A stretch of DNA of 64,000 nucleotides from Plantactinospora sp. KBS50 (GTDB lineage: Bacteria; Actinomycetota; Actinomycetes; Mycobacteriales; Micromonosporaceae): contig NZ_CP022961.1 of assembly GCF_002285795.1 (NCBI RefSeq), forward strand, positions 248,001 to 312,000. Reading direction: 5' to 3'. The position numbers and the translations under genes were made by a program. The notes beneath the pieces are model-generated. The model did not search any database and had not been told where the DNA came from. It saw only the letters and a list, made by a program, of their open reading frames with translations. Positions 41,395 to 51,021 of this stretch are shown piece by piece (positions within the stretch are counted from its first letter, which is position 1; each line of letters opens with the position of its first letter).

Positions 41395-43138
41395 CACCCC
41401 AGAATCTCTGGAGGCGATGCTGGTCAGCCAGAAAGTCGACCACCGGGCGTTCTTTGCCGGATTGCAAGCCGTCGTGGTCGACGAGGTCCACGCCTTCGCC
41501 GGCGACGACCGAGGCTGGCACCTGCTGGCCGTTTTGGAGCGGCTCACCCACCTGATCGGCCGACCAGTACAACGGGTCGGGCTATCCGCGACCGTGGGTA
41601 ACCCGGACAGGCTCCTGACCTGGCTGCAAGGTTCGGGCGCCGGTACCCGGCCGGCCCGCGTCGTCGCGCCAGACCTGCCCGTCCTCGTACCGGGAGAACC
41701 TGCTCCCGCTGTGCCGCCCGGAGAGATCGAGCTCGACTACGTCGGCTCCCTCCAGAACGCCGCCAAGATCATCGCTAGCCTTCACGCCGGGGAGAAGCGC
41801 CTGGTCTTCTGCGAGTCCCGGCAAGCGGTCGAAGAACTCGGCAGCCTGCTGCGAGGCAAAGGCATCACCACGTTCCTGTCGCATGCCTCGCTCTCCGCCG
41901 ACGAGCGACGCCGCTCGGAGGAAGCGTTCGCCGAAGCCCGCGACTGCGTCATCGTCTCCACCAGCACCCTGGAACTCGGCATCGACGTCGGCGACCTCGA
42001 CCGCGTCATCCAAATCGACACACCAGCGACCGTGGCATCGTTCCTCCAGCGCCTCGGCCGCACCGGGCGCCGGCCCGGCAACATCCGCAACTGCCTGTTC
42101 CTCGCCCGCGACGGCGACGCCCTGCTCGAAGCCGCAGCCCTACTCCTGCTCTGGGGCCGCGGCTGGGTGGAGCCCGTCATCGCCCCACCCGAACCCCGGC
42201 ACATCGCCGCACAACAGATTCTCGCGCTCTGCCTGCAGGAACACCGAGCAGGAGATCAGACATGGCCGCAGTGGTGGAACGGACTCGCCCCGTTCGACCG
42301 CAGCGCCGACCCGATCCTCCGCCACCTGATCGACCAGGGCTACCTGGACAGCGACGGCGGCATGCTCTTCATCGGACCCGAAGCCGAACGGCGCTTCGGC
42401 CACCGGCACTTCATGACCATGACCGCCGTCTTCACCAAAGCACCCGAATTCACCGTCCTCGTCGGCCGCGAAGAACTGGGCCGCGTCGACCCCGCCCTGC
42501 TCACCGAAGAGGTCCAGGGCGACCGACGACTCCTGCTCAACGGACGCAGCTGGCGCGTCACCTACATCGACTGGCGCCGCCGCCGCTTCCGCGAATCCGC
42601 CGACGGCGGCGGCAAAGCCCGCTGGACAACCGGCGGCTGGTCAGGCCTCGGCTTCGAGCTGACTCGTGCCATGCGCGAGGTACTGCTCGGTGCCGACCCG
42701 CCGGTGAAACTCACCCGCCGAGCCATCGACCGCCTTGCACAGGTGCGTGAGGACGAGTCCTCGCTGGTGCGCCCCGGCGGCAGCGTCATCCTGCGCGACC
42801 ACCGCGGCGACGACCTCAGATGGTGGACTTGGGCAGGCTTCCGCGCGAACGCCACACTCGCCGCAACCCTCACCGAAGTCGTCGACCCGATCCAGCGCTT
42901 CGACGACCGGCACGTCAGGCTTCGAGAGAACATCACTCCCTCCGAATGGCGGGCCCTTATCGCCGATGCCGACGAGCGACTCTGCTTACCCGAGGTCAAC
43001 AAGAAGGCACTTGACGGACTCAAGTTCAGCCAGGCCTTACCGGAACGGCTGGCGATGGCCACGCTCGCTGCTCGACTTGCCGACCTTGATGGCGCCGAGA
43101 CCGTACTCCGCGAATCGGTACGATTTGTGCATACGTAA
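41395..43138 (+). pseudogene. Lhr-type DEAD/DEAH helicase lacking its N-terminus
   Basis: Starts inside helicase motif Ib (TPESLEAMLVSQKVDHR), then shows DEVHAFAGDD (motif II), VGLSATVGNP (III), FCESRQAVEELG, HASLSADERRRSEEAF, STSTLELGIDVGDLD (V) and FLQRLGRTGRR (VI), followed by a winged-helix and a C-terminal domain typical of Lhr-family helicases, about 575 residues. The Walker A/Q-motif half is missing, so it cannot hydrolyse ATP. It is in frame with the tail of the radical SAM sequence, the mark of a deletion junction near 41390-41398. Confidence 0.75.
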
Positions 43139-43342
43139 CGGCGAAGCCCGAGAATCGGTGCCCGATGAGATTGGGGTCTCAACCTCGATCCGTCAGACGG
43201 TTTTGCTCCCTGCTTGACCGTTTCGGCTTGACCGTTTTGTCCACTCGGGTGGGGTGCGGGATCGCCACATGTCGCTGTGGACGCGCCGAGGTCTCCGGAC
43301 TCGGGAAACGGCCCTTTCTGCTGGTAGGTGCGGGGAACCAGG

Positions 43343-44770
43343 TCAGGTGGCCGGTGGTAGCAGGGTGAGGCGTCGCCAGCAGAGGGTGAACGCGTCGGCC
43401 CAGGGCCAGGTCCCGGGGATCGACAGCACGCGGCGGCGGGCGTGGGTGGCTAGTCTCGCGGGCAGGTGCAGCAGCCGGTAGCGCAGCGTGTCGGGTTCGG
43501 CGTGCGCGAGGTCCGGCTGGTCGTACAGGCCGAGGAGCCGTGTCCAGGCGGCGAGGTCGGCGGCGATGTTGCAGGTCAGGGTCCAGCCCTGGTTGACGGT
43601 CCAGTCCTTGGAGGGCAGGTTCCGCAGACCCGTCGCCTTGCCGTGGCGGACGTGATCTTCCACTCCGGCGTGGGCCCGGTGGAGGGCGTCGAGCCATTGC
43701 GGCTGGTGCGAGCCGGGCACGCCTGCGATCCGGGTGATGTTGGTGGCCACGATCTGGTAGCGCCAGCCGGTGCGTTTCTCCAGGGCGGTGAGGTTACGGG
43801 CGTGCCGGGCCGACGGCCTCGTGCGTCGTACGAGTAGCCGTAGCGTGCCGGTCCAGCCCGCGAGTCGGGGGTTGAGACCGGTCAGTTCCGCGACGTGCGC
43901 GGTGCCGGTGGCGGTGCCGTCCTGGTGCAGGCTGTCGGTCCAGGCGTCGGCGGGGACCTGTTCGATCGCGGTCTCGTCGGCGGCGGTGATCGTCCAGCCG
44001 ACGGTGAAACGCACGCTGCGCCACACCCGGTTCATCCGCTCCAGATGCTCCAGTAACTCATGGGTGGCGCCGGCCCCGTCGACGCGGATCAGGAGTTTGC
44101 GCCGGTAGCCGGCCGGGAGCTGCGCGATGGCGTCACCCAGGACCCGGATGTGGTCGGCGACCGTGTTCGACCCGGCGTTACCGGGCCGCAGCAGCATCGC
44201 CAGGCACTCCGCCGTGTTCGCGCACCACGCGCCGAGCGGGTGGAAGCCGTAGCCCTTCTTGAAGGTGGCCGCTGCGCCCTGCTTGTCGCTGTGGGCGGTG
44301 ATCAGCGTGGCGTCCATGTCGATGACCACCCAGCCGGTCAGCAGCTTCCCGGCCACGGTCAGCCACGGGAACCCCTGCGGGCGTCGGGCGAGCAGCGCCC
44401 ACACGTGGGCGCGGACCTTCGCCCGGGCCTTGCCGACCCGTTTCAGTACCTTCTCGTTGAGACCGGCCAACGCGCGCCGGACGGTCGACTCCGACGGCCG
44501 GTCACCGAAGACCAGCCTCTGATGGGCGAGCAGGCCGATGTCGGACATGCTTGTGGCGCCGAGCGTGATCACCACGGCCAGACAGACCAGGACCGTGCCG
44601 CGATCCCACCAGCCGGGGCCCTTGCCGCGCGGCAGCACCTTGTTCAGAGCACTGGTCAGACCGGTCCGATCGGCGCATTTACGCAGCAGGACCGCACCCG
44701 CGTGACCGACCAGGCCCTTCCCGTCCGAGCCGACGACCAGCCGCTGATCCCACCCACTACTCTTACTCAC
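43343..44770 (-). CDS. IS1380-family transposase
   Basis: A 475-aa DDE transposase: KGPGWWDRGTVLVCLAVVI near residue 50, the catalytic region GWVVIDMDATLITAHSD (first Asp, about residue 150) and LLIRVDGAGATHELLE (second Asp, about residue 220), then WRYQIVATNITRIAG (C-terminal catalytic part), in the order typical of IS1380. Full length, with no frameshift, so probably recently active. ATG 44770 follows GAAAGGTGCACC with inverted bases. Confidence 0.9.
   Translation of the reverse strand: MSKSSGWDQRLVVGSDGKGLVGHAGAVLLRKCADRTGLTSALNKVLPRGKGPGWWDRGTVLVCLAVVITLGATSMSDIGLLAHQRLVFGDRPSESTVRRALAGLNEKVLKRVGKARAKVRAHVWALLARRPQGFPWLTVAGKLLTGWVVIDMDATLITAHSDKQGAAATFKKGYGFHPLGAWCANTAECLAMLLRPGNAGSNTVADHIRVLGDAIAQLPAGYRRKLLIRVDGAGATHELLEHLERMNRVWRSVRFTVGWTITAADETAIEQVPADAWTDSLHQDGTATGTAHVAELTGLNPRLAGWTGTLRLLVRRTRPSARHARNLTALEKRTGWRYQIVATNITRIAGVPGSHQPQWLDALHRAHAGVEDHVRHGKATGLRNLPSKDWTVNQGWTLTCNIAADLAAWTRLLGLYDQPDLAHAEPDTLRYRLLHLPARLATHARRRVLSIPGTWPWADAFTLCWRRLTLLPPAT
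43343..44770 (-). mobile_element. IS1380-type insertion sequence (minimum extent)
   Basis: Only the transposase bounds are given. Convincing terminal inverted repeats could not be paired by eye: TTGACCGTTTTG (about 43228) and TTTGACTGATCG (minus strand, about 44852) are the best candidates, sharing only seven or eight bases. The element sits between the truncated helicase and the helicase/PLD defence gene. Confidence 0.6.
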
Positions 44771-44887
44771 CAGAAAGGTGCACCTTGCTCTGCTATGGAC
44801 ATGGCGTAGACACCCACATCCTCGCAGGCCAGGCGCACCTTTCGTTTACCGCCCTCGATCAGTCAAATCCCCCCTGACCAGGGGAGG

Positions 44888-47800
44888 TCAACTCCGTTTG
44901 TTGGCTCGCTGAGACGAAGCCTTCTTGGGTGTTGACTTCGAGCCGAGGTCGATGTCCTGTGTCCATCGACCTCGCCCAGTAGGGGTCCATTTCGGGCAGG
45001 TGTCCGCATAGCAGCGCCAGTACCAGATTCCGTTATGCCGTCGGCGAAGATCGACTTGAGGGCTGCCGCAGACACCGCAGGGTGGCTGGCGAGAGAAGAT
45101 GGCGGCGTTTTCATGTTCGAGCAGTTTCCGCGCGAAATGTGAGCCACGCATTGTCACCATCACCTCGCGGGTCCACCGCTGTGACAGGACATTCAGGCTG
45201 CCGAGCAGCGTTGTCCGTTCGTCGATGACGGCAATCTTCTGGTGCATGACGTTGACCTCGACGACCGTGTGAAGTACAGCCCGCAGGTCGGCCAAGAACC
45301 CTTGGTGCTCAGGCTCGCGCTGTACCTTATCGCCCGGATCCCGCACGAAAAGGGTGATACGGACGCCGCGATCGACGGCCGCGCGCAACAGCGGCAGAAC
45401 AGACCGCACGCGGGTAGTGGTCCACGGTGCCCATAGCCAGATCGACTGTCGCGCCGATGCGATGTGACCGGCGAAGACGTCGTAGAACGTCCGCTCGTCG
45501 TGGATATCCTCGACGCGGACGTGCTGTGCCAGCAGTTCGGCCAGCTCGCCCGTGAAGCTCCCGGCGAGGTACGCCAGATCGTCCTCCGGGGTAGTCGTCG
45601 GGGTGACCAGACAGTTGGCGCGGATGACCCGGGCCTGTTTCTGCCTGACGAGTTCGGCGAGGTGGCCGAAGGGCGTGTCCGCTGCGGCGGCCTCGATCCT
45701 CCGCAGGCTAGCGATCAGGTAGAGACGGTGCTGAGTGCGGGTGATCGCGACGTTGAAGAGCCGGATACCGTCACGCAGGAAGGCGCTCTTGGTGCGGTTG
45801 GCCTCGGCCATCCAGCGAGTGTCGTACTCGTCCTCAACCGTGTCGAAGACGACGATCGGGAACTCGCGTCCCTGAAAGCGGTGCGCGGTACCGACTTCGG
45901 TCACCAAGGTTGTTCCGGTCTCGTGGTCACGGAGCGATTCCAATGTCGCCTCGACCTGCCGGCCGTAGGGGGTCACGATGCCCGTACGCTCTCCTCGACT
46001 CTGATGAAAGTCGGACAGGACGCGAGCGAGCAGCGCACCGGCTGGCCACCATCCTTTGAACCGCCCATCACTTCGTACACGGCCGATCTCGCCGAGGTCA
46101 TCGACGTCAACGACCAAGATTTCTGGATCGCTCTCGATGTGTGGACGGATTGATTCGCCGGGCTTCAGGCGGCCGTCGTAGGCGATCGCGTTGGCCAATC
46201 CCATGATCTGCGGCCCGAAGCGGTGTTGGACGTCGAGCATGGTGCACCCTGGATGACGCTCGGCGTCTTCCGCTGAGAAGATTCCGCAGTGCGCGAAGAC
46301 ATCCGGGATCAGCCACTTCTTCACGTCCGCCCGGTCAGCTTTACCAACCTCTACGTTGTCGATGATGGCGCCGAGCTGCATGAAATCGCCGAACATGACG
46401 GCCGCCTGGGTGGCGCGGGATACCGCGAGCAGTACCTCGGGAATGTTCGCGGCGCCGACCTCGTCGACCAGCACGACATCGTACGGCCCGTCCATCAGCG
46501 GTTTGCTGGTGCGCAATCGGGCGAGGGTGGTCGCGACCAGACGGGCGTCGCGGATGATCTCGCCTTCGGCGTCGCGGCTCAACCGGGTGTATTGCTCCTG
46601 CACCTTGGTGTACTCGGCTTCCAGGCGGCTCCAATCACCTTCGGAAGCACTGAGCCGGGTACGCAAGACTCGCATCTTCGCGTTGAGGGTCACCAGGTCA
46701 CGATGTTCCGCTTCGGCGAGCAAGGCGCGTTGTGCTTCAGTCGGTGATGCGGCCTCGGCTGCGAGCAGACGCTGCTGTGCGGCATCCATACTAGACGTGG
46801 TCTCATCGGCGATCGTGGCCGTTTTCTCCAACTCCTGGCGCGCGCCCAGCATGAAGGCCTGCGCCTCTCGAATGTCCGCCCGGCTGCAGCTGGCCGCAGT
46901 GGTCAACTGCTCGATCCGAACCCGAGCTCGGTGTTGTTGACGGTCGACGAGTTCCTTCGCTTCGCGTGCACTCAGATCGGCGTCATGCGCCCGCGTTCTG
47001 GCCTGTTCCTCATCGAATGCCAGCTTCTTCAACCGGCCGCGATCGCGAAACCGGGAAAAGCGCCGCCCGTCGCTGAGGTCGCGGATTTCGGCTTGAATCA
47101 GATCCGCGGCATGATTCGCCTGCAGGGCGCGTGCGGCCTGACCGTCGGCTGCCGCAACGAGCTCGGTGATCTCTTGATCGAGCCGGTCGATTTCGGTATA
47201 GGCCCGGCGAGCTGCGTCAAGATCACGCCAGTGGCTCTCCGCGGCGTCGCGAGTCGTCGTTGCGTTCGCCAGACGGACATGGGCGACGTGCGAAGCTTCC
47301 TTTTTTGCGGCCAAGTTGGCTGCTAACTGAGGTACCGATGCCGCGGCAGCTGCGGCGCTCTTTGCTCGGAGGTAGGCGTCTGCGTCAAAGCCAGCAAGCT
47401 CGTTCTCCAACCGGGCCAATTCAGTGCGCTCCTTGCGGATCAGCACCAGGCGTTGCTCGATCCTGGATCGTTCCTGGCTGACCGTCGCCAGCCGTTGCTC
47501 GACCAGGAACGGCAGACAGACATCGGGATGTTCGAGAACTTCCGGATGGTGAGGCGGGCCGACACGCAACAGATGGCCATGCTGATGTCGTTTGCTCCGC
47601 ACCGCGCCGAGTAAAGCGTTGTCCACGGCGATGTTGGTCGAGGACACCAGCAAGACCCGTTTGCCGCCGCGGACCAGCGCATCTATCGCCTCGGTGAGCA
47701 CGCGAGTCTTTCCCGTCCCGGGAGGACCCCACACGAGATGGACCCCGCGGCCCAGACATGCTGCGCGTGCAGCGTCCTGGGCCGGAGTGAACCCGCTGAC

Positions 47801-48235
47801 GTGAGGCGGATGACTCGGCGCCGAGGTGAGTCGTCCCGCTGCGAGATCATGTGCCAGACCGGCTTCGCGCAGCCCGGCGATGCCCTCCTTCAGCTTCACG
47901 AGGAGCCGGGTGGGCGGCTGTTTGCTCTGCCAAAGCTGAGGCTCGGCGAGATCGATGAACTCGGGAACCCGAAACCGTACCGCTTCTCCCTCCTGCACGG
48001 CCTCCAGCACCGCGTATGAGGGCCCGGTCTCCAAGCCGCCCGGTCCGGCCAGTCGAAGCGACTCGATTTGGTCGATACCGCTAAACCGCAATCCCCGTAT
48101 ATCGACCGAGAACCAGCCCGGTTCCAAGGGGTGAGCCCGACCGATCCGCAGCGGTCTACCTACTCGGTTCGGTCCGCCCTCCGCGTTGATCCAGAAGTCA
48201 AGCGCACTACACACAAAGTCACGCCAGTCCGGCAA
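44888..48235 (-). CDS. SF1 (COG1112-type) helicase fused to PLD nuclease, type II Mokosh-like defence protein
   Basis: A 1115-aa protein. Residues about 145-250: P-loop helicase with Walker A WGPPGTGKTRVL (170-177). Residues about 255-560: long coiled coil. Then DVVLVDEVGAANIPEVLL (Walker B), DVQHRFGPQ, TAHRFQGREFPIVVF and NVAITRTQHRLYLIA complete the Upf1-like SF1 motor. Near 935-1050 is a phospholipase-D nuclease domain with MHQKIAVIDERTTLLGSLN, the HxK(x4)D(x6)GS motif. A zinc ribbon follows (CGVCGSP, RCYADTC). One gene carrying a COG1112 helicase and a PLD domain is the described layout of type II Mokosh anti-phage defence. TTG 48235 is the only start close to the fold; GTG eight codons later is possible. 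Confidence 0.8.
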   Translation of the reverse strand: MPDWRDFVCSALDFWINAEGGPNRVGRPLRIGRAHPLEPGWFSVDIRGLRFSGIDQIESLRLAGPGGLETGPSYAVLEAVQEGEAVRFRVPEFIDLAEPQLWQSKQPPTRLLVKLKEGIAGLREAGLAHDLAAGRLTSAPSHPPHVSGFTPAQDAARAACLGRGVHLVWGPPGTGKTRVLTEAIDALVRGGKRVLLVSSTNIAVDNALLGAVRSKRHQHGHLLRVGPPHHPEVLEHPDVCLPFLVEQRLATVSQERSRIEQRLVLIRKERTELARLENELAGFDADAYLRAKSAAAAAASVPQLAANLAAKKEASHVAHVRLANATTTRDAAESHWRDLDAARRAYTEIDRLDQEITELVAAADGQAARALQANHAADLIQAEIRDLSDGRRFSRFRDRGRLKKLAFDEEQARTRAHDADLSAREAKELVDRQQHRARVRIEQLTTAASCSRADIREAQAFMLGARQELEKTATIADETTSSMDAAQQRLLAAEAASPTEAQRALLAEAEHRDLVTLNAKMRVLRTRLSASEGDWSRLEAEYTKVQEQYTRLSRDAEGEIIRDARLVATTLARLRTSKPLMDGPYDVVLVDEVGAANIPEVLLAVSRATQAAVMFGDFMQLGAIIDNVEVGKADRADVKKWLIPDVFAHCGIFSAEDAERHPGCTMLDVQHRFGPQIMGLANAIAYDGRLKPGESIRPHIESDPEILVVDVDDLGEIGRVRSDGRFKGWWPAGALLARVLSDFHQSRGERTGIVTPYGRQVEATLESLRDHETGTTLVTEVGTAHRFQGREFPIVVFDTVEDEYDTRWMAEANRTKSAFLRDGIRLFNVAITRTQHRLYLIASLRRIEAAAADTPFGHLAELVRQKQARVIRANCLVTPTTTPEDDLAYLAGSFTGELAELLAQHVRVEDIHDERTFYDVFAGHIASARQSIWLWAPWTTTRVRSVLPLLRAAVDRGVRITLFVRDPGDKVQREPEHQGFLADLRAVLHTVVEVNVMHQKIAVIDERTTLLGSLNVLSQRWTREVMVTMRGSHFARKLLEHENAAIFSRQPPCGVCGSPQVDLRRRHNGIWYWRCYADTCPKWTPTGRGRWTQDIDLGSKSTPKKASSQRANKRS

Positions 48236-48783
48236 GAGCCGACCCCCATCGCCTCCAGGCTACCCGCCGAGACACTACCTGGAGTGAATGCTTGAGCACT
48301 AGCGTGCATATATGAAGTGGGGCGGCGGCAATGAGGTGGCGAACGATCCTTAGGAATATGCTCAAAGTGGTAAATAAGGCCCAGGTCTTGGCCGCTGGGA
48401 TCCCGCCGCTCTCATCCGCTCGACTTCAGCGAGAGTCGATCCCCGGAAGCGCTCATCGGTGCGCTGTCACCGTCATCGAGTCCCTCCTGAGGTAGTCCGG
48501 ATACGGCTTGAGCTGGTCAAACGTCCCCGCAGTGGCGCGCCCGGGACGGCGGTGGGGTGGTTCGCATGGTGCAACGTCCGGCCCACCAGCCAGAACGGGC
48601 ACCTGAAGATCGCCATTTGGGGGCGTTGGGTGCACCGCAGGTGCACGCGGGTCAAGTGAGGCGTTGCGCGAACCAGGGGGTTCGGACGCTGGGATCGAGG
48701 GCCTTGGAGTCTGGATGTAGCGTCTTCACAGCCCGGTGTGGTCTCGATAGCGTGGGTAGGCTGTCGGCGAAGGCGAGACTCCA
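48236..48783. other. Intergenic region without recognised genes
   Basis: Contains the likely promoters of the minus-strand helicase/PLD gene and the plus-strand YbaB-like gene; 48300-48390 is AT-richer. A 31-bp stretch at 48557-48587 recurs at 51141-51171 on the far side of the toxin genes with five differences. Short open frames here look non-coding. Confidence 0.5.
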
Positions 48784-49167
48784 GTGGACGGTGTCGATAC
48801 TGCCGAAGATTGGCTGGATTCGTGGGTGTCGCTGGTGGATGCCCATGCTCGGCGAGCTGTCGAGCTGTCGCATTGGGTTGCGGCGTTGACCGGGTCGGCG
48901 CAGGGGCGGGACGGTGCCATCCGGGTGACGGTCGGTTCGTCGGGTCAGGTGGAGTCGCTTGATCTCGACGATCGGGTGCATGAGCGGTCGGGGCGGCAGC
49001 TGGCCCGGGAGATCCTGGCTGTGATGCGGCGGGCCCAGGCGGCGTTGTCGGCGGAGGTGGCCGAGCAGGTTCGGGGGACCATCGGTGCGGACAGTGAGGC
49101 CGGGCGGGCGATCATCGATTCATTCGAGAACCGGTTCCCGGTGCCGGGCTGGCGGGACGAGCGGTGA
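48784..49167 (+). CDS. YbaB/EbfC-like nucleoid-associated protein of the WXG cassette
   Basis: A 127-aa protein whose core GAIRVTVGSSGQVESLDLDD and RQLAREILAVMRRAQAAL resembles YbaB/EbfC. In actinobacteria a subset of these proteins is encoded with WXG100/EspC-type proteins and is thought to act in, or regulate, type VII secretion rather than as bulk nucleoid proteins. GTG 48784 follows AAGGCGAG. Its stop overlaps the next gene's start (GTGA), giving a coupled gene pair. Confidence 0.75.
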   Translation: MDGVDTAEDWLDSWVSLVDAHARRAVELSHWVAALTGSAQGRDGAIRVTVGSSGQVESLDLDDRVHERSGRQLAREILAVMRRAQAALSAEVAEQVRGTIGADSEAGRAIIDSFENRFPVPGWRDER

Positions 49168-49490
49168 GTACCGGGATGCGGTTTCCGGTCGAGGCGGTTC
49201 GCCGGCATGCGGCCGTGGTTGGCGAGGTTGCTGAGCAGATGGCGGTGGCCCGGGCGGCGGTGCGCGAGGTGACTATGGACCGCCGGGCGTACGGGGAACT
49301 TTGTCAGTTTCTGCCCGGCCTGTTGGACCCCTTGTTCGGCGGTGCGTTGGACGTCTTGAACAGCGCAATGGACGCGTTGTCGGAGACGGCGCTGAAGCTG
49401 AGGGCTACTGCTGAGGCGATCGAGGCGACCGACGCGGACAGTGCTCTGCGGTTGAGCGAGGCGGGGCGCGGCCCGGAGGCGCCGTGGTGA
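49164..49490 (+). CDS. EspC-like small type VII secretion substrate/partner
   Basis: A 108-aa helical protein (RFPVEAVRRHAAVVGEVAEQ ... SAMDALSETALKLRATAEAI) with the size and two-helix build of EspC/WXG100-type proteins. It probably pairs with the helical N-terminus of the downstream toxin for recognition by the secretion ATPase. It is translationally coupled on both sides (overlap with the YbaB-like stop and with the toxin start). Confidence 0.7.
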   Translation: MSTGMRFPVEAVRRHAAVVGEVAEQMAVARAAVREVTMDRRAYGELCQFLPGLLDPLFGGALDVLNSAMDALSETALKLRATAEAIEATDADSALRLSEAGRGPEAPW

Positions 49491-50788
49491 GTGACAATCC
49501 GCTGATTGCTCAGGCGCAGAGTTCAACGACCTGGTCGACGGGTCTGGGGCTGGTCGAGGATGCCCGGCAGGTCAGTGCCGGGATCCGGGACAATAGTTGG
49601 GTCGACGTTACGCTCGGTGGGGTCGGCAGCAGCCTGGACGCGCTGGTGCTGGCGGTGGACCCGCTGGGTTCGTTGTTCGCCTGGGGCGTCGGCTGGTTGA
49701 TGGAGCACCTCAAGCCGCTGCGAGACGCGCTGGACTGGCTGGCCGGGCAGCCGGATGAGATCGCCGCGCATGCGGCGACCTGGCGCAACGTCTCTGCCGC
49801 GGCCGCGCAGGCCCATGAACAGTACGCGGCTGACGCGCGCGCGCAGACTGCCTACTGGTACGGCGCGTCCGGCGACGCCTACCGCGCCCGTGCTGGTGAC
49901 CAACTTGCTGCGGTCGAGGGGACCGCGACGGTGACGAACGCGATCTCGTACGCGGTGGAGGGCGCCGGCCTGCTGGTCGGTCTGGTCCGGGAGATCGTGC
50001 GGGACCTGATCGCTCAGTTCGTCGCGACGCTGGCGGTCAGGTTGCCGCAGTGGCTGGCCGCCGAGGGCGTCACGCTCGGTCTGGCCACTCCGGCGGTGGC
50101 CGGTCAGGTCGCCACCCTGGTATCCCAGTGGGCCAACCGGATCCAGCACTTCATCCGGGCACTGCTCAACAGCCTGCGCCGTCTCAGCGGCAAACTCGAC
50201 GAACTCGCCAGCATCCTTGCCCGGCTCAAACAGACACTCGCACGACTCAGCGGTACGAACGCAGCGAATATAACAGCGGATGGCGCCGCTATCCCCACGG
50301 TCCGGTTTCACGGAGGCCACTCCACCCGGCCGCGGAGCATGCTGGACATCGAGCGGCAGGACGAATGGGCCGGGGACGCATACGAGAGCATTCGTGCTGA
50401 ACCGGATGTCGATGTCGTTGCCTCATCGGTGCAAGACTCGGACCGTCTCGACGGCTCGATCGGGTTCTCGACGGCGGAAATCGAGCGAATCCGGCAGCAC
50501 GTCTTCTTCGAGGAGCACCCACTCACCGACTATCAAACGGGCGGTATCGTGCATCGCCGTTACGATCCGAGCCCCGACATAGCCGAAGCATGGCTTCGAC
50601 TTCGCGCCGGGCGACCCTTGCCCGAGGACGTGGTTCTGCTTGAGCACGAACTGGCTGAGGCGCGCTACTACGATGCTCATCCGGGTGCTACCTACAGCGA
50701 AGCTCACCATGCGGCCAACGCTGTCTCGAACTGGCAGAATCAAATCCCAGAGCCGACGTATGAGGACTTTTCGACGCCATGGAGGTAA
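49484..50788 (+). CDS. WXG-type secreted toxin with unassigned C-terminal domain
   Basis: A 434-aa polymorphic-toxin-like protein. Residues 1-260 are helical and hold the WXG motif (YWYGASGDAYR, 125-127) and hydrophobic helices (GAGLLVGLVREIVRDLIAQF). After a linker the C-terminal 110 residues (from about FSTAEIERIRQHVFFEEHPL) contain LLEHELAEARYYDAHPG and YSEAHHAANAVSNW; the two His/Glu-bearing helices look catalytic or metal-binding, but the fold is unknown to me. GTG 49484 or 49487. The last codons overlap the small downstream gene, the usual place of an immunity gene. Confidence 0.7.
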   Translation: MVSDNPLIAQAQSSTTWSTGLGLVEDARQVSAGIRDNSWVDVTLGGVGSSLDALVLAVDPLGSLFAWGVGWLMEHLKPLRDALDWLAGQPDEIAAHAATWRNVSAAAAQAHEQYAADARAQTAYWYGASGDAYRARAGDQLAAVEGTATVTNAISYAVEGAGLLVGLVREIVRDLIAQFVATLAVRLPQWLAAEGVTLGLATPAVAGQVATLVSQWANRIQHFIRALLNSLRRLSGKLDELASILARLKQTLARLSGTNAANITADGAAIPTVRFHGGHSTRPRSMLDIERQDEWAGDAYESIRAEPDVDVVASSVQDSDRLDGSIGFSTAEIERIRQHVFFEEHPLTDYQTGGIVHRRYDPSPDIAEAWLRLRAGRPLPEDVVLLEHELAEARYYDAHPGATYSEAHHAANAVSNWQNQIPEPTYEDFSTPWR

Positions 50789-50796
50789 CCGTGGGC

Positions 50797-51021
50797 ATGA
50801 TGGTCACCGGCCGTAAGGTGGCGGAAACCGCAGAGACTGTGCGCTACGAGTTCGGCTTCGATGAAAACTTCGATCGAGTACTGATCATCGACAAGGAATC
50901 GTGGGAGATCAGCCCGGAAGACGGGCGCTTCGACTCCGCAGTGGGCGCTATCGCCTCGAAGATCAAGGGCTCGTGGCGGGAACAGGGAGAGTTCCCTGCG
51001 GGCGCTTTGTTCGCGAGTTGA
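50797..51021 (+). CDS. Probable immunity protein to the WXG toxin
   Basis: A 74-aa acidic protein (TVRYEFGFDENFDRVLIIDK, SWEISPEDGRFDSAVGAIAS). Small, acidic and immediately downstream of the toxin, it fits an immunity protein. ATG 50797 lies ten bases after a perfect GGAGGT (50781-50786); GTG 50791 and ATG 50779 (overlapping the toxin stop by ten bases) are in the same frame. No known family is recognised. Confidence 0.6.
   Translation: MMVTGRKVAETAETVRYEFGFDENFDRVLIIDKESWEISPEDGRFDSAVGAIASKIKGSWREQGEFPAGALFAS

Noticed and set aside
43200-44880. Precise IS ends with target duplication
   Set aside because: Candidate terminal repeats match over only seven or eight bases; no duplication could be confirmed by eye.
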